The notes below the pieces were generated by a model. The model had not been told where the DNA came from, made no database searches, and worked only from the letters and a program-made list of their open reading frames with translations. DNA of 11,403 nt, from the NCBI GenBank assembly GCA_004151065.3, contig NWUY0300010804.1, positions 63,085 to 74,487 of the forward strand, written 5' to 3'. Origin of the DNA: Larix sibirica (lineage: Eukaryota > Streptophyta > Pinopsida > Pinales > Pinaceae). Position 1 is the stretch's first letter. Each line of letters opens with the position of its first letter. The translations under genes were made by a program, and so were the position numbers. Positions 1-7,307 of the stretch are shown piece after piece.

Positions 1-160
1 TGTCTGACACTCTTTGAGAACACCCAACATCCACGAAAACACCTAGGCATGTATAAATTCACCGCAACATATTTAAATTCGCCCAACACTCTTTAAATTC
101 ACCTAAGACTGTATTAAAACGCCCCGGGCATCAACAAAAACACCCAGACATTATTTTACA
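1..160. repeat. Minisatellite block, near-identical copy of 2202-2361
   Basis: These 160 bases match 2202-2361 base for base except at two positions (74 G/C and 126 A/G by my alignment). They consist of about eight degenerate ~20-bp units of the type AAATTCACC-CAACA-TTT. The match stops exactly at the N at 161, so this may be a genuine duplication or a contig end wrongly joined here. No coding capacity is visible. Confidence 0.85.
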
Positions 161-161
161 N
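161..161. other. Single N, probable assembly junction
   Basis: The base is undetermined. It coincides exactly with the end of the 160-base duplicated block, and the sequence to its right changes character to an AT-rich LTR end. That suggests a contig join rather than a simple base-call failure. Confidence 0.7.
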
Positions 162-392
162 GATTTAGATTGTTATGAACATAAAATATATCAATAAACA
201 CAAAATAAATAATAATTGATAATTGGTAATAAAATAATAATAATAATAATAATTGTATGAGGACGTGACTCCTCCAATAGGTGCCCTAAACCCTATAAAA
301 TTTAGGCCACCATTTGTAATACATCATCACCTATTCAATCAATATTTTATTTATACATATATATTTATAGCTATGGCTCTGATCTTATAACA
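162..392 (+). repeat. 3' portion of the outer 5' LTR
   Basis: The segment ends in ...ATAACA one base before a PBS, as an LTR should. It contains a TATA box and a run of AAT trinucleotides at about 231-253. Its first ~70 bases (TTATGAACATAAA..., then AT-rich text) resemble the last ~70 bases of the window at about 11336-11403, which lie inside the outer 3' LTR. Because both are AT-rich, the pairing is only moderately secure. Confidence 0.6.
293..300 (+). promoter_or_regulatory. TATA box in the outer 5' LTR
   Basis: CCCTATAAAATTTAGG is a good plant TATA context about 95 bases before the LTR end, leaving room for a transcription start and an R-U5 region. Function is inferred from position. The matching part of the 3' LTR lies beyond the window. 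Confidence 0.5.
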
Positions 393-393
393 T

Positions 394-406
394 TGGTATC
401 AAATCC
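394..406 (+). other. Primer binding site, initiator-Met tRNA type (outer element)
   Basis: TGGTATCAAATCC matches the common plant PBS TGGTATCAGAGCC at 11 of 13 positions. It lies one base after the LTR terminus CA (391-392). This is where minus-strand DNA synthesis would have been primed. Confidence 0.75.
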
Positions 407-866
407 ATCAGCTCCACTCCAACCAGGTATACCTCCCTTGTCGCATCCACTCCTCACTCCTATCGCCGCAGTCCCTTCTCTTGACACACTTATTGTCTGC
501 TTCTCACTCCCTCCTCCATGCCTCCTTGAATCTCCATTTACCACTTCCTCTACTCCCACTCTACTGCTGACACCTTCCCCATCCACTACTACCATCCCTC
601 GGTCCTCTCGCATCCTACCACACCGCTCCTCCCCTCCTGCACCCATGCCCATTGTACCCCTACTTGCACCCTCCAATCATCGTATGTTTCTCCATCCATC
701 ATCTCCTTCCCCACAACTCCCTCACATCCACCTATCTCAGTCCTAGACCACACTCCCACAACCCCCCATTCCAGCTTCCCACGCACTCCTCCCATGCCAC
801 GTTATGCAATTCTTCATCGACCCCAAAACCTCCACATCTCCTTTCTGCATTCATTTCGTTCCCCGC
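407..866 (+). other. Pyrimidine-rich leader of the outer element
   Basis: This is a 460-base stretch dominated by C and T, between the PBS and the foldback region. One plus frame is open to 746 and would encode a proline- and serine-rich, low-complexity peptide with no recognised domain. The openness is probably a by-product of low purine content, since the antisense frame is open too. It could be untranslated leader or a disordered gag N-terminus. Its end (728-863) recurs inverted at 1064-1200. Confidence 0.5.
728..863 (+). repeat. Left arm of leader inverted repeat
   Basis: From CCACCTATCTC to TCGTTCCCC, this segment is matched by the reverse complement of 1064-1200 with scattered substitutions and few indels. 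It includes a shared block GCAATTCTTCATCGACCCC. The arm ends just before a short (AT)n run at about 867-880. Confidence 0.9.
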
Positions 867-1063
867 ATATATATATATACACAACATGAGAGGAATGGCG
901 AGTGGGGAGGAGGTAGTGCAGAGGAGTGGCGACGAGGGAGGATCTAGAACGTAGGTGGACAATGGAGATTGGTGGACAACAAAGATCAGGAAGGGGGAGG
1001 AGCTAGAACACATCTGTAAACAGAAGAAGAATTGGGGGAAGGAGGGGGCAGTGGTGGGTCAGT
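864..1063. other. Purine-rich spacer between inverted leader arms
   Basis: The spacer begins with ATATATATATAC and then becomes strongly G/A-rich on the plus strand, the reverse of the C/T-rich leader. It therefore probably belongs to the inverted copy and represents leader sequence lost from the direct copy. A short direct repeat GGTGGACAA occurs twice near 954-978. I see no gene. Confidence 0.55.
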
Positions 1064-1200
1064 AGGGAACATAATGAATGCAGAAAGGAGATGTGGAGGT
1101 TTGGGGGTCGATGAAGAATTGCACAACATGGCACAAGAGGAATGCATGGGAAACTGGAGCGAGGGGATGTGGGAGTGTGGATTGGGATGGAGATAGGTGG
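1064..1200 (-). repeat. Right arm of leader inverted repeat
   Basis: This is the reverse complement of the leader segment 728-863. On the minus strand the text CCACCTATCTCC follows directly after inverted gag sequence, so the arm is joined to a different neighbour than in the direct copy. Confidence 0.9.
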
Positions 1201-1202
1201 AT

Positions 1203-1375
1203 GACATTATTTGCTTCATTTCTTCTATTAGTTCCTCGCAGTTTTTGCTAACAATGTCTTTGAGAGTGTTGAATTCTTTTTCTATTTGTTCGAATTGAGC
1301 TTTTAGGTTCGTCATATTTTTGGTTTGTGGAAGTGTATATTTTTGTGCAATTTTGGCCTATTCTAGCCGGTGGGT
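1203..1375 (-). pseudogene. Inverted copy of the gag N-terminal coiled coil
   Basis: Read on the minus strand, an open frame from 1315 down to 1203 encodes a charged helical segment including MTNLKAQFEQIEKEF and KDIVSKNCEELIEEMKQ. It has the heptad-like, Glu/Lys-rich look of a retrotransposon gag N-terminal coiled coil. The same protein text (DVVSKNCKELREEMKK) is encoded on the plus strand at about 1781-1828. The inverted copy keeps 60 bases (1264-1323) that the direct copy lacks, a multiple of three. At 1203 the frame runs into leader sequence, so the protein would be chimeric. Known: gypsy gag proteins often start with such helices. Inferred: this is a rearranged gag fragment, not a separate gene. 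Confidence 0.65.
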
Positions 1376-1836
1376 GATGTTGGATTTGTGGACAGAAATG
1401 AGATTAAGAGAAAAATAATATTATTATTATATAAAAAATAATAATAACTATTATTTTTTTAAAGGCAAGGGAAAAAATAAAATAATATATATGTGTGTGT
1501 GTGTGTTTGTTTTTTATAACAATAGAGATAAAAAAATAAAATAAAATAAAATAAAAATTTTTAATTTTTAATTTTTTTTTATCCCTATTGTTATAAACAC
1601 ACACACACACACACACACACACATATTATTTTATTTTTTCCCTTACCTATAAAAAAATAATAGTTATTATTTTTTTATATAATAATAGTTATTATTTTTC
1701 TCTTAATCTCATTTCCCTCCACCATCCACTGGCTAGCATAGGCCAAAGCTGTGCAAAAATATACACTTCCACAAATCAAAGACGTTGTCAGCAAAAACTG
1801 CAAGGAACTAAGAGAAGAAATGAAGAAGAATAATGT
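1204..1836. repeat. Large gag/microsatellite palindrome centred near 1554
   Basis: Left arm 1204 to about 1545 pairs with right arm about 1565-1836. Shared blocks include AGTTCCT-GCAGTTTTTGCT, GGAAGTGTATATTTTTG and AATGAGATTAAGAGAAAAAT. Near the centre ATAACAATAG (1516-1525) faces CTATTGTTAT (1584-1593). The arms carry a TG run (about 1490-1506) and a longer CA run (about 1596-1622) in matching places, plus TAAT-rich blocks. The left arm is longer because of the 60-base segment 1264-1323. A transcript across it would fold into a long hairpin. Confidence 0.9.
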
Positions 1837-1938
1837 TACACTCAAACATGAGCTCAAAGATGAATTGTCATAGAAATGAAGAACACTATGGATGACATGA
1901 AACAAGAGCTCATAAACCTTTTAAATCAAGGTTCTTGA
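1724..1938 (+). pseudogene. Outer gag, N-terminal coiled coil (direct copy)
   Basis: The frame from 1724 to 1873 reads through one TAG and encodes AKAVQKYTLPQ, then DVVSKNCKELREEMKK and a Lys/Glu-rich helix. A shift to another frame continues with MKNTMDDMKQELINLLNQGS (1876-1935), which ends at a TGA. The composition and periodicity suit the coiled-coil start of a gypsy gag. Compared with the inverted copy at 1203-1375 it lacks a 60-base internal segment. The gag core does not follow at once: about 1.2 kb of unrelated sequence lies between. Gag would form the virus-like particle in the cytoplasm. This copy cannot. Confidence 0.6.
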
Positions 1939-2201
1939 AGTCACAACAAACGACGAAATAGTTCAAGCATGTCTATTGATCAGTAAACGGTAGGCCTATG
2001 GCCTGTCCATTTTACCAACACAGATACTTTTGCGGAAATAACATTAAATGCTTTCTTTGCAATGAAAATTGTGTTGATTAGTTAATGAAAACCACAGTCA
2101 TAAAAAAACGTTTTTATTCATCCTCCAACAATTTTAGAGGACAAGAAAACATTTTTTTCATCCCCAAGCTATCTAATATGCATCCAATAGCAAAAGGAAA
2201 G
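1939..2201. other. No gene seen
   Basis: This is AT-rich sequence between the gag coiled coil and the minisatellite, containing homopolymer A and T runs. It may be the left flank of whatever was inserted into gag. No terminal repeats or coding signature were found. Confidence 0.5.
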
Positions 2202-2510
2202 TGTCTGACACTCTTTGAGAACACCCAACATCCACGAAAACACCTAGGCATGTATAAATTCACCCCAACATATTTAAATTCGCCCAACACTCTTTAAATT
2301 CACCTAAGACTGTATTAAAACGCCCCAGGCATCAACAAAAACACCCAGACATTATTTTACACATCTAGGCATGACTAAAAACACCCTAGCAAAATTAAAT
2401 TTGCCCAACAGTGATAAAACAACGCCCCAAGCATTATTAAATTCACCTAGCCATGTTAAAAACACCCTAGGCACAATTAAAGTCACTCATCAGTGATAAA
2501 ATTTCCTAAT
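2202..2510. repeat. Degenerate ~20-bp-period minisatellite, about 15 units
   Basis: Units start with an A-run, then TTCACC or ACACC(C/T), then a CAACA, AGGCA or AGACA core, then T-rich text, recurring every 17-24 bases. Examples are AAATTCGCCCAACACTCTTT and AAATTCACCTAGCCATGTT. Spacing and sequence both drift, so it is old. Its first 160 bases also form the window start. The units are neither identical nor separated by unique spacers, so this is not a CRISPR array. Confidence 0.85.
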
Positions 2511-3132
2511 GGTACATTTAGTTGTCATCATGATTTAATAACAGAGATTAAACACCATTATTGCATAAAAACAAAGATTAAACAGTTAACACTATCAACC
2601 ACCATTTTCAACACATTAACACAAAGTTATTTTTACATGGAAACCCAAATGGGAGAAAAACCATTGTATGGGGGTTTTTATTTATTGCTTAGAAGGTAAA
2701 TATAGAGGGGTGAGGTATACACTGAGAATGTGCATTGTTACCCACTCATAAATACAAAAATTGAAGATGGCAATGGCTGAGAGACACCTTTGCTACTTGT
2801 GGATAGGCTCCTTGACTCCTTCATCCACCATTCTTAAAGTATGTTAACCTATTTAAGCTGTCATTGTTGTTGTTTTCCTCTACATTCTTTTCCTCCTCTC
2901 TTGCTTCCTGAGAATGAATGTCCTCCTCTTGTCTAGCTTTCAATTTTTATTGGATAGCCTTGGAAGGCAAACCATCACAATGGTTCGTTTCAACTTCCAA
3001 AGAGAAATTGGACTTTTCTGACTTTGCTAAAAACAAAAAAAATGTTTACAAAGTTTTACAAGAGAGGTTTATTTATTTATTAAGGATCCAATTCGGATCA
3101 TCTACCTCCTCTTCTTGTTCCTGAGGATCACC
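2511..3132. other. Non-gag stretch within gag; no supported gene
   Basis: The plus strand has only short open frames. One at 2918-3124 contains WIALEGKPSQW, which faintly recalls gag text but lacks support either side. The minus strand from about 3165 to 3065 reads as an acidic segment ending EEEVDDPNWILNK, and around 2940-2860 as a Glu/Asn-rich segment, but stops interrupt both. This could be the remains of an insertion into gag or very diverged gag. I cannot choose. Confidence 0.4.
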
Positions 3133-3720
3133 ATCCCCCCATTATTCATCAAAAGGCACCCAATATCATCCCCTTATGATATGCCCTCCAGGGCCAAAAT
3201 ATAATTGTCAAAATACAATGGGAATGAAGATTAATGTGTGGCATGGTTTAACAAGGCAGGAGAATATTTCACTATATATAACATTACGACAGATGAATAA
3301 AAACAAAATATTCCTCCATGCATCTAGAGGGTAACACATACAACTGGTATATGTAGTGGAAAGGAAAAAATCACTCACACAACTGACATTATTTTAAAAA
3401 CGATATTTTTAGGAGATTCTAGGGAATTACCAAAAAAAGTTCTTCTTGAAACTTACCATACTACAATTAAAGGAGAGTGTCAAAGAGTTTGCGCATCAAT
3501 AGAAAGATCTCACCACACGAGTATTTGGGATATCTAGCAAGCAATTACTCGAAACTTACCTGGGAGGCCTTAAAAACCACATATCCAAAGCAAATTAAAA
3601 ATGCATGACGTTATGTCTGTCGAAGTAGCAAGGCATAAGGCAAATGCAACACAAGACAAAATAGAAAGGATATACAAATCAAGATTTGACTAGTTTTATT
3701 TACAACAAAAATAGAGACAA
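3133..3720 (+). pseudogene. Outer gag core (Retrotrans_gag-like), broken
   Basis: A frame from 3133 leads into LSKYNGNED (3205-3231) and AWFNKAGEYFTIYNI (3241-3285), the typical 'target DNA segment plus Trp' start of a Retrotrans_gag domain. It then shifts frame to SMHLEGNTYNWYM (from 3315) and again to LTILQLKESVKEFAHQ and ETYLGGLKNHIS (3443-3586). It returns to the first frame for DVMSVEVARHKANATQDK (from 3607). This order (W-helix, LEG-W, long linker with VKEF, LETYLGGLK) is the usual gag core order. Gag packages element RNA in virus-like particles. At least three frameshifts and several stops show it is dead. Confidence 0.85.
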
Positions 3721-3896
3721 TGCAGATATTGCAAATACAAGTGGTCACCAAAACATAAGTGTAACAATTCGAAATTGTGTGGATATCAAGTTAAAAAAGA
3801 ACTAAACACATCCACTAGCAGTTTCGACAATGACATAAAAAAGAAGAAAAATACTTGCCATCAATGAGGTGAAAAGTGGTCCCAGGTCATAAATGT
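3721..3896 (+). pseudogene. Outer gag nucleocapsid: two zinc knuckles
   Basis: The first knuckle at 3721-3762 reads CRYCKYKWSPKHKC, a CX2CX7HXC arrangement. The second at 3856-3896 starts CHQ-stop-GEKWS and ends GHKC after a one-base shift. Its second Cys codon has become TGA. The W-S-P/x-H-K-C signature is well known from plant Ty3/gypsy gag proteins, where it binds RNA. Two copies 93 bases apart separated by a Lys-rich linker are seen. The frame from 3876 then runs without a shift through to the protease. Confidence 0.8.
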
Positions 3897-4370
3897 ATAT
3901 CCAATAATACATACCACTGCAAAATTATAGATGGGAAGGAAGTACAGGTTTCCACTGAAGCAGATACATCCGATTTTGATATGAATATAAACTCACCCAA
4001 TGTGTCAATAGAAACAATCACATGCATCCAACAAACATGTAAAGAAGAAGGTTCACCGATACATAATAAAGTTTCAACCCAAAAGGAATAAAATCAGTTG
4101 CTCACAAGACAATATATTCCACCCCATTTGATAAATAGAGATAACATTAAGGATGGAAACCTCTTATCCCATGTGACAAAATAAAAAAAGATAGNNAAGA
4201 ATAAAGACATCACAATTTTAGTAGATTCTGGAAGTACACACAATTTGGTGGATATCGATATGGAAAAAGAATTTAATCTTTGTGTATACCCTATAAGGAA
4301 TATGAGAATATGAACTATCAATGATCAACATGTGGAAGGAGTAGGGACATGCCATAAGTTACCCTTGTGC
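3897..4370 (+). pseudogene. Outer aspartic protease, N-terminal part
   Basis: One frame runs from 3876 to 4370, broken only by stops near 4089, 4182 and 4311. It carries ILVDSGSTHNLVD (catalytic motif DSGSTHNL at 4224-4247), the gypsy form of the D-S/T-G active site, followed by VEGVGTCHKLPLC. The protease would release gag and pol proteins from the polyprotein. The expected second half, including the hydrophobic GxDxVLG motif, is missing here. It lies at 10278-10448 in the same frame, displaced by the inner element. The acidic Asn/Thr/Ser-rich linker at 3930-4090 joins nucleocapsid and protease. Two Ns at 4195-4196 leave one codon unknown. Confidence 0.9.
4195..4196. other. Two undetermined bases in protease
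   Basis: Two Ns lie 28 bases before the protease motif. The reading frame is the same on both sides if exactly two bases are missing, so the length is probably right. Confidence 0.9.
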
Positions 4371-5279
4371 TGCAGGAGCATCCATGGCGTCAGATGATTC
4401 ACATCAACCAAAAATATTTAAAGTATGAGCAAGTCAAGAGTAGGATAAATAAAGTGGTTGCAACTCTATGGTTGTTGAACCAAGTTGTTAGGACCTTGTT
4501 GAAACTCTATGCTATAAATCTAGTGTTGAAACATTTCACACTACAATACCAGTGCTGCAACTTTGTGCAACAACTTTATTATGTAGAATGGCTGTTATTC
4601 CATGCTGTAATATTGTTGTAAGTTGTGTTGTAGCAATGCTACACTTATTGTTGTAACCTTGTGTTGCTAGTCCACACGTCACTTGAATATTTCATGTCAA
4701 GTGGAAGTTAACTACAAAGTAAGGGGAAATAAAATTGAAATGGCTAGGTAGTTGAACGACCGTGACTACCCATCTTCCAATAGAGGGGAAAACAAATTTC
4801 TTGGAGAGCATTGTTTAAAACGCAAAAAAAAATATCTGTAAAGGGTTCACTCCACATCATCTTAGATCACCCACAAAGGAAGAGGGGTTCAAACATTCCA
4901 GTACGGTTCAAATCATCTGCAAAAGAGAGGGAGAATGAGAGGTTCATTGTTCACAAAGAGAAGAACATGCAGATGTTGTTGGCTCCAACATAGAGAAGAA
5001 GAACCATGGGGAATTCGACCACCAGTGGAAATCTAGAGGTGACTAAAACCATCTAAAATTTTATATCTCTTAGTAGTTATGCAATTAATAAAAAGAAGGC
5101 AAGGATTCATGTCTTGTTGTTATTCTCCTAATTGTATTCAATTTTCCTATCCCACATTACTTGAAATCGGGGTTAATTTCTATAAATAGAATTAGAATGT
5201 GTAGTACACTGTGCACTCTAACACGTAGAGAACAATCCTGTAGGTGTTAGGTTTTTGTAGGTCTGTTTGCTCTACATCA
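4371..5279 (+). repeat. Inner 5' LTR
   Basis: It pairs with 9365-10272 along its whole length. In the block 4400-4507 versus 9393-9500 I count 8 mismatches in 108 bases, all transitions. Later blocks are less similar. It begins TGCAGGAGCA, ends CTACATCA, and contains repeated GTTGTAA/GTTGCAAC words, a TCCCACATTA motif and a TATA box. The left edge is set by similarity to the 3' LTR and by loss of protease sequence, with an uncertainty of a few bases. Confidence 0.88.
5181..5188 (+). promoter_or_regulatory. TATA box, inner 5' LTR
   Basis: TATAAATA lies about 90 bases before the LTR end and is preserved at 10172-10179 in the partner LTR. The following GTGTAGTACACT is also shared and may mark the transcription start region. 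Confidence 0.65.
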
Positions 5280-5281
5280 AG

Positions 5282-5294
5282 TGGTATTAGAGCT
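5282..5294 (+). other. Primer binding site of the inner element, with overlapping hairpin
   Basis: TGGTATTAGAGCT matches the Met-initiator PBS TGGTATCAGAGCC at 11 of 13 bases and follows the LTR end by two bases. Its 3' half (AGAGCT, 5289-5294) can pair perfectly with AGCTCT at 5301-5306, giving a 6-bp stem. Confidence 0.85.
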
Positions 5295-5306
5295 ATTTTC
5301 AGCTCT

Positions 5307-5781
5307 AGGTTGAGAAGACTAGAGAGATAGCATAAAAGAGTTTCAGTCTTGGCTAGAAAATAATTACGAAGTTATAAGAGATTTGTTCTAAGAGATTTGT
5401 TCCTTGTAGAGATTGTGGTTGCACGAGACCTAAGAGAAGGTGTTTCGACAAGTGTGATTGCTGGAAGTGGAGCTCGTGGGAGACAATACAAGTGAGGTAG
5501 GTTTGTAAGTAGTATTCCAGATTTAATACTATGAGGTGAGATGCATGGAGACATACACAAAGAGGAATGAACCCAGAAGGCGGGAGGAACCAAGGGAATT
5601 AGGGAATTAGTGAACCATGAGAATTAAAAAATCAAGAATAAGTGTTGGTGCAGAGGTTTTGTAGGAGGCAAAATGAGGTTTGGTAATTTTGTGTTGCCAA
5701 ATAATTGTGCCATGAGGATGAAACATCTCTGAAATTAATAGAGGTAATTGCTTGATAAAGATCAAGTGAAGAAAAGTATGC
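5307..5781. other. Leader of the inner element; no clear gene
   Basis: It contains a 14-base tandem duplication AAGAGATTTGTTC(T/C) at 5376-5389 and 5390-5403. An ATG at 5545 opens METYTKRNEPRRREEPREL, an Arg/Glu-rich start in the same frame as the next pseudogene, but many stops separate them. This may be 5' untranslated leader or the decayed start of that frame. Confidence 0.45.
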
Positions 5782-6966
5782 ATGAGGAATTTTTTTACGG
5801 AGAAAGGATATTGCAAGTGTTGTGGCAATAGGAGTGCAATGAAAAGAAATGCTAACCATAATAAAGATGAGGTAAGAATGATGTTTGAAATTGTGGAAGC
5901 ATTGGAGAAGAATTATCATAAGAAGAGGTATGAATAAGACAAAAAGTATGAATATTGCTTGATCCAAGGATTAAAAGAACGGGTGAATGTTCTTGAGGTT
6001 AAACAGAGCAAGAAGCCTATATAGAAGTCTAAATTTGAGAGGGCACATCGGGTCTCAACAACAAAGAAGATTGATTTATCCAGGAGACCTCCAAGGATTG
6101 TAGAGGTCAAGAAGAAGGAATAAATCCCTAGTTTGGGTATTGATAAATATGACATAAACATAATTAAGGAGCATGTGATCATATGCTGGCCTGAAGAAGA
6201 CTACGATGAGGAATGTGTACCAAAGGTGTTGAGTTAAACAAATGGAGAGGCATCAAAACTAGAAGTTCTTGGGAGAACTCAATATTGCCTTGAATCATGT
6301 GATGACATTATTGTTTTTGTAGGTGTGAAAGGAAGTAATGGAGAGGATGACCTTGTAGGTCATGAGGTTGATAACGATACAAGGATTGAAGATGGAAATG
6401 TGAGAGCTGAGATCTTGGATGTTGGAAGGTATGAAGACACTTAAGAAGATGAAGTGGAAGATAACCTCGTAGGTTATGAGGGTTCATATGGCAAGGATAA
6501 AATGGTTGTCCAAGAATTCCCAAGTGGCGAAGTTGAGCTTGAATTGGTTGAATCCAAAGAAGAGATAGAGAATAAATTTGTATCATAATATAAGCAAGCG
6601 ATTTTGGGTGGATTTCAATTTCTAGAAATGATCTTGGAAATGGCCTTAAAGATCTTATTAATTATTGAACAACATAAACTGTCCATGAGAAAATTGCAAC
6701 AAATTGTCATCCACATCTCATAAAAGGAGTGGTGGTAGGATTCAATACTAGAGAATGTACTCAAGAGAAGATTGAAGAATACTTGTTACAACATATAGAT
6801 AGAAGGGTGTAGCAACAATTGGAAAATTGAGGAAATGATGAAGAAAACAAAAGTTATGATATTTCTACAATTTGCAAAAGAAAGGACAAAGACAAATGGT
6901 GGATATGTTGCCCAACAATGCTCAAATTTGAAGACATTGTCCAAAGAAATGTTTCCACAAGGATGA
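5782..6966 (+). pseudogene. Unrecognised decayed inner-element frame, charged and helical
   Basis: One frame keeps protein-like text for about 395 codons despite roughly nine internal stops, most of the TAA/TAG type that a single transition makes from Gln or Trp codons. In order it shows a Cys-containing start (CKCCGN), a Lys/Glu-rich probable coiled coil (EALEKNYHKKRYE, then LKERVNVLEVKQSKK), a basic stretch (RRPPRIVEVKKKE), an acidic middle with a repeated D-D/N-LVG-H/Y-E motif (6346-6366 and 6460-6480), and a hydrophobic helical end. I recognise no retroviral gag, protease or polymerase motif. It lies where gag would sit, so it could be a highly diverged structural protein or foreign sequence. 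The start is arbitrary: it is the first Met after a stop-rich stretch. Confidence 0.45.
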
Positions 6967-7307
6967 TTGTTGATGAAGGTATGTCGCGTGTTACAATATT
7001 TGGTTTGATTATAATGTACAATGAAGGAAAGATAAATTCTGCATGTAGAGAATACTTGATTATTGAATATGGATTGAGGACAATGAGTAAACAATTGCAA
7101 CAATTTGTGAGACCTTTGAACTCACAAGGAAAAGATCCCATGTTGGAATGGGGTATCCAAGGAGATAAAAGGTAGAGGAATTGGAGCAGAAATAAAGGAG
7201 ATGGAAATTTTATGAGAGGACATAGCATATACATGGAAGGTATGAGTGTAATAACATTGATTTTGGTGGAAAGAATGCAACAACAACTTGCATTTTTGAG
7301 TGGATGA
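6831..7307 (+). pseudogene. Unrecognised frame with a possible PPR-like repeat
   Basis: The frame is open from 6831 to a TAG at 7173 and then to 7305. It overlaps the end of the preceding frame, so a frameshift lies around 6900-6960. The stretch at about 6915-7110 contains FEDIVQRNVSTRMIVDEGMS, then TIFGLIIMYNEGKINSACRE and YGLRTMSKQLQQFVRPL. The spacing of a helix, 'G-K-I-x-x-A', and a following 'GLR' turn recalls pentatricopeptide repeats, which are paired helices of about 35 residues that bind organellar RNA. This is resemblance by eye only: there is no run of complete 35-residue units. The basic tail KRKDKDKWW precedes it. It could equally be an unrelated helical protein. Confidence 0.35.

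Noticed and set aside
393-746. Open frame encoding a 117-residue Pro/Ser-rich protein (and the opposing frame at 371-676)
   Set aside because: Both strands are open because the region is almost pure pyrimidine on one strand. The frame starts at a TTG next to the PBS and shows no domain, so I treat it as leader.
1404-1622. Minus-strand open frame starting with a Cys-Val dipeptide run
   Set aside because: It is simply a translated CA microsatellite and AT-rich palindrome arm.
728-1836. DNA transposon with terminal inverted repeats
   Set aside because: The inverted arms contain leader and gag sequence of the outer element rather than transposon ends, and I see no target duplication or transposase.
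2202-2510. CRISPR-like array
   Set aside because: Units are degenerate, have drifting length and no unique spacers, and the context is a plant retrotransposon.
3065-3165. Minus-strand acidic peptide ending EEEVDDPNWILNK as a host exon
   Set aside because: It is short, interrupted by a stop, and has no neighbouring coding text in frame. The plus strand reads into gag here.
4367-4621. Plus-strand 84-residue open frame
   Set aside because: It lies inside the inner 5' LTR and starts across the insertion junction, so it is a chance frame.
5809-5865. Possible zinc knuckle CKCCGN in the inner frame
   Set aside because: The His and final Cys are not at the required spacing, so it cannot be called a gag nucleocapsid.
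5632-5967. Minus-strand hydrophobic open frames over 5607-6182
   Set aside because: They are antisense shadows of the charged plus-strand frame: Glu/Lys codons read backwards give Leu, Phe and Ser.
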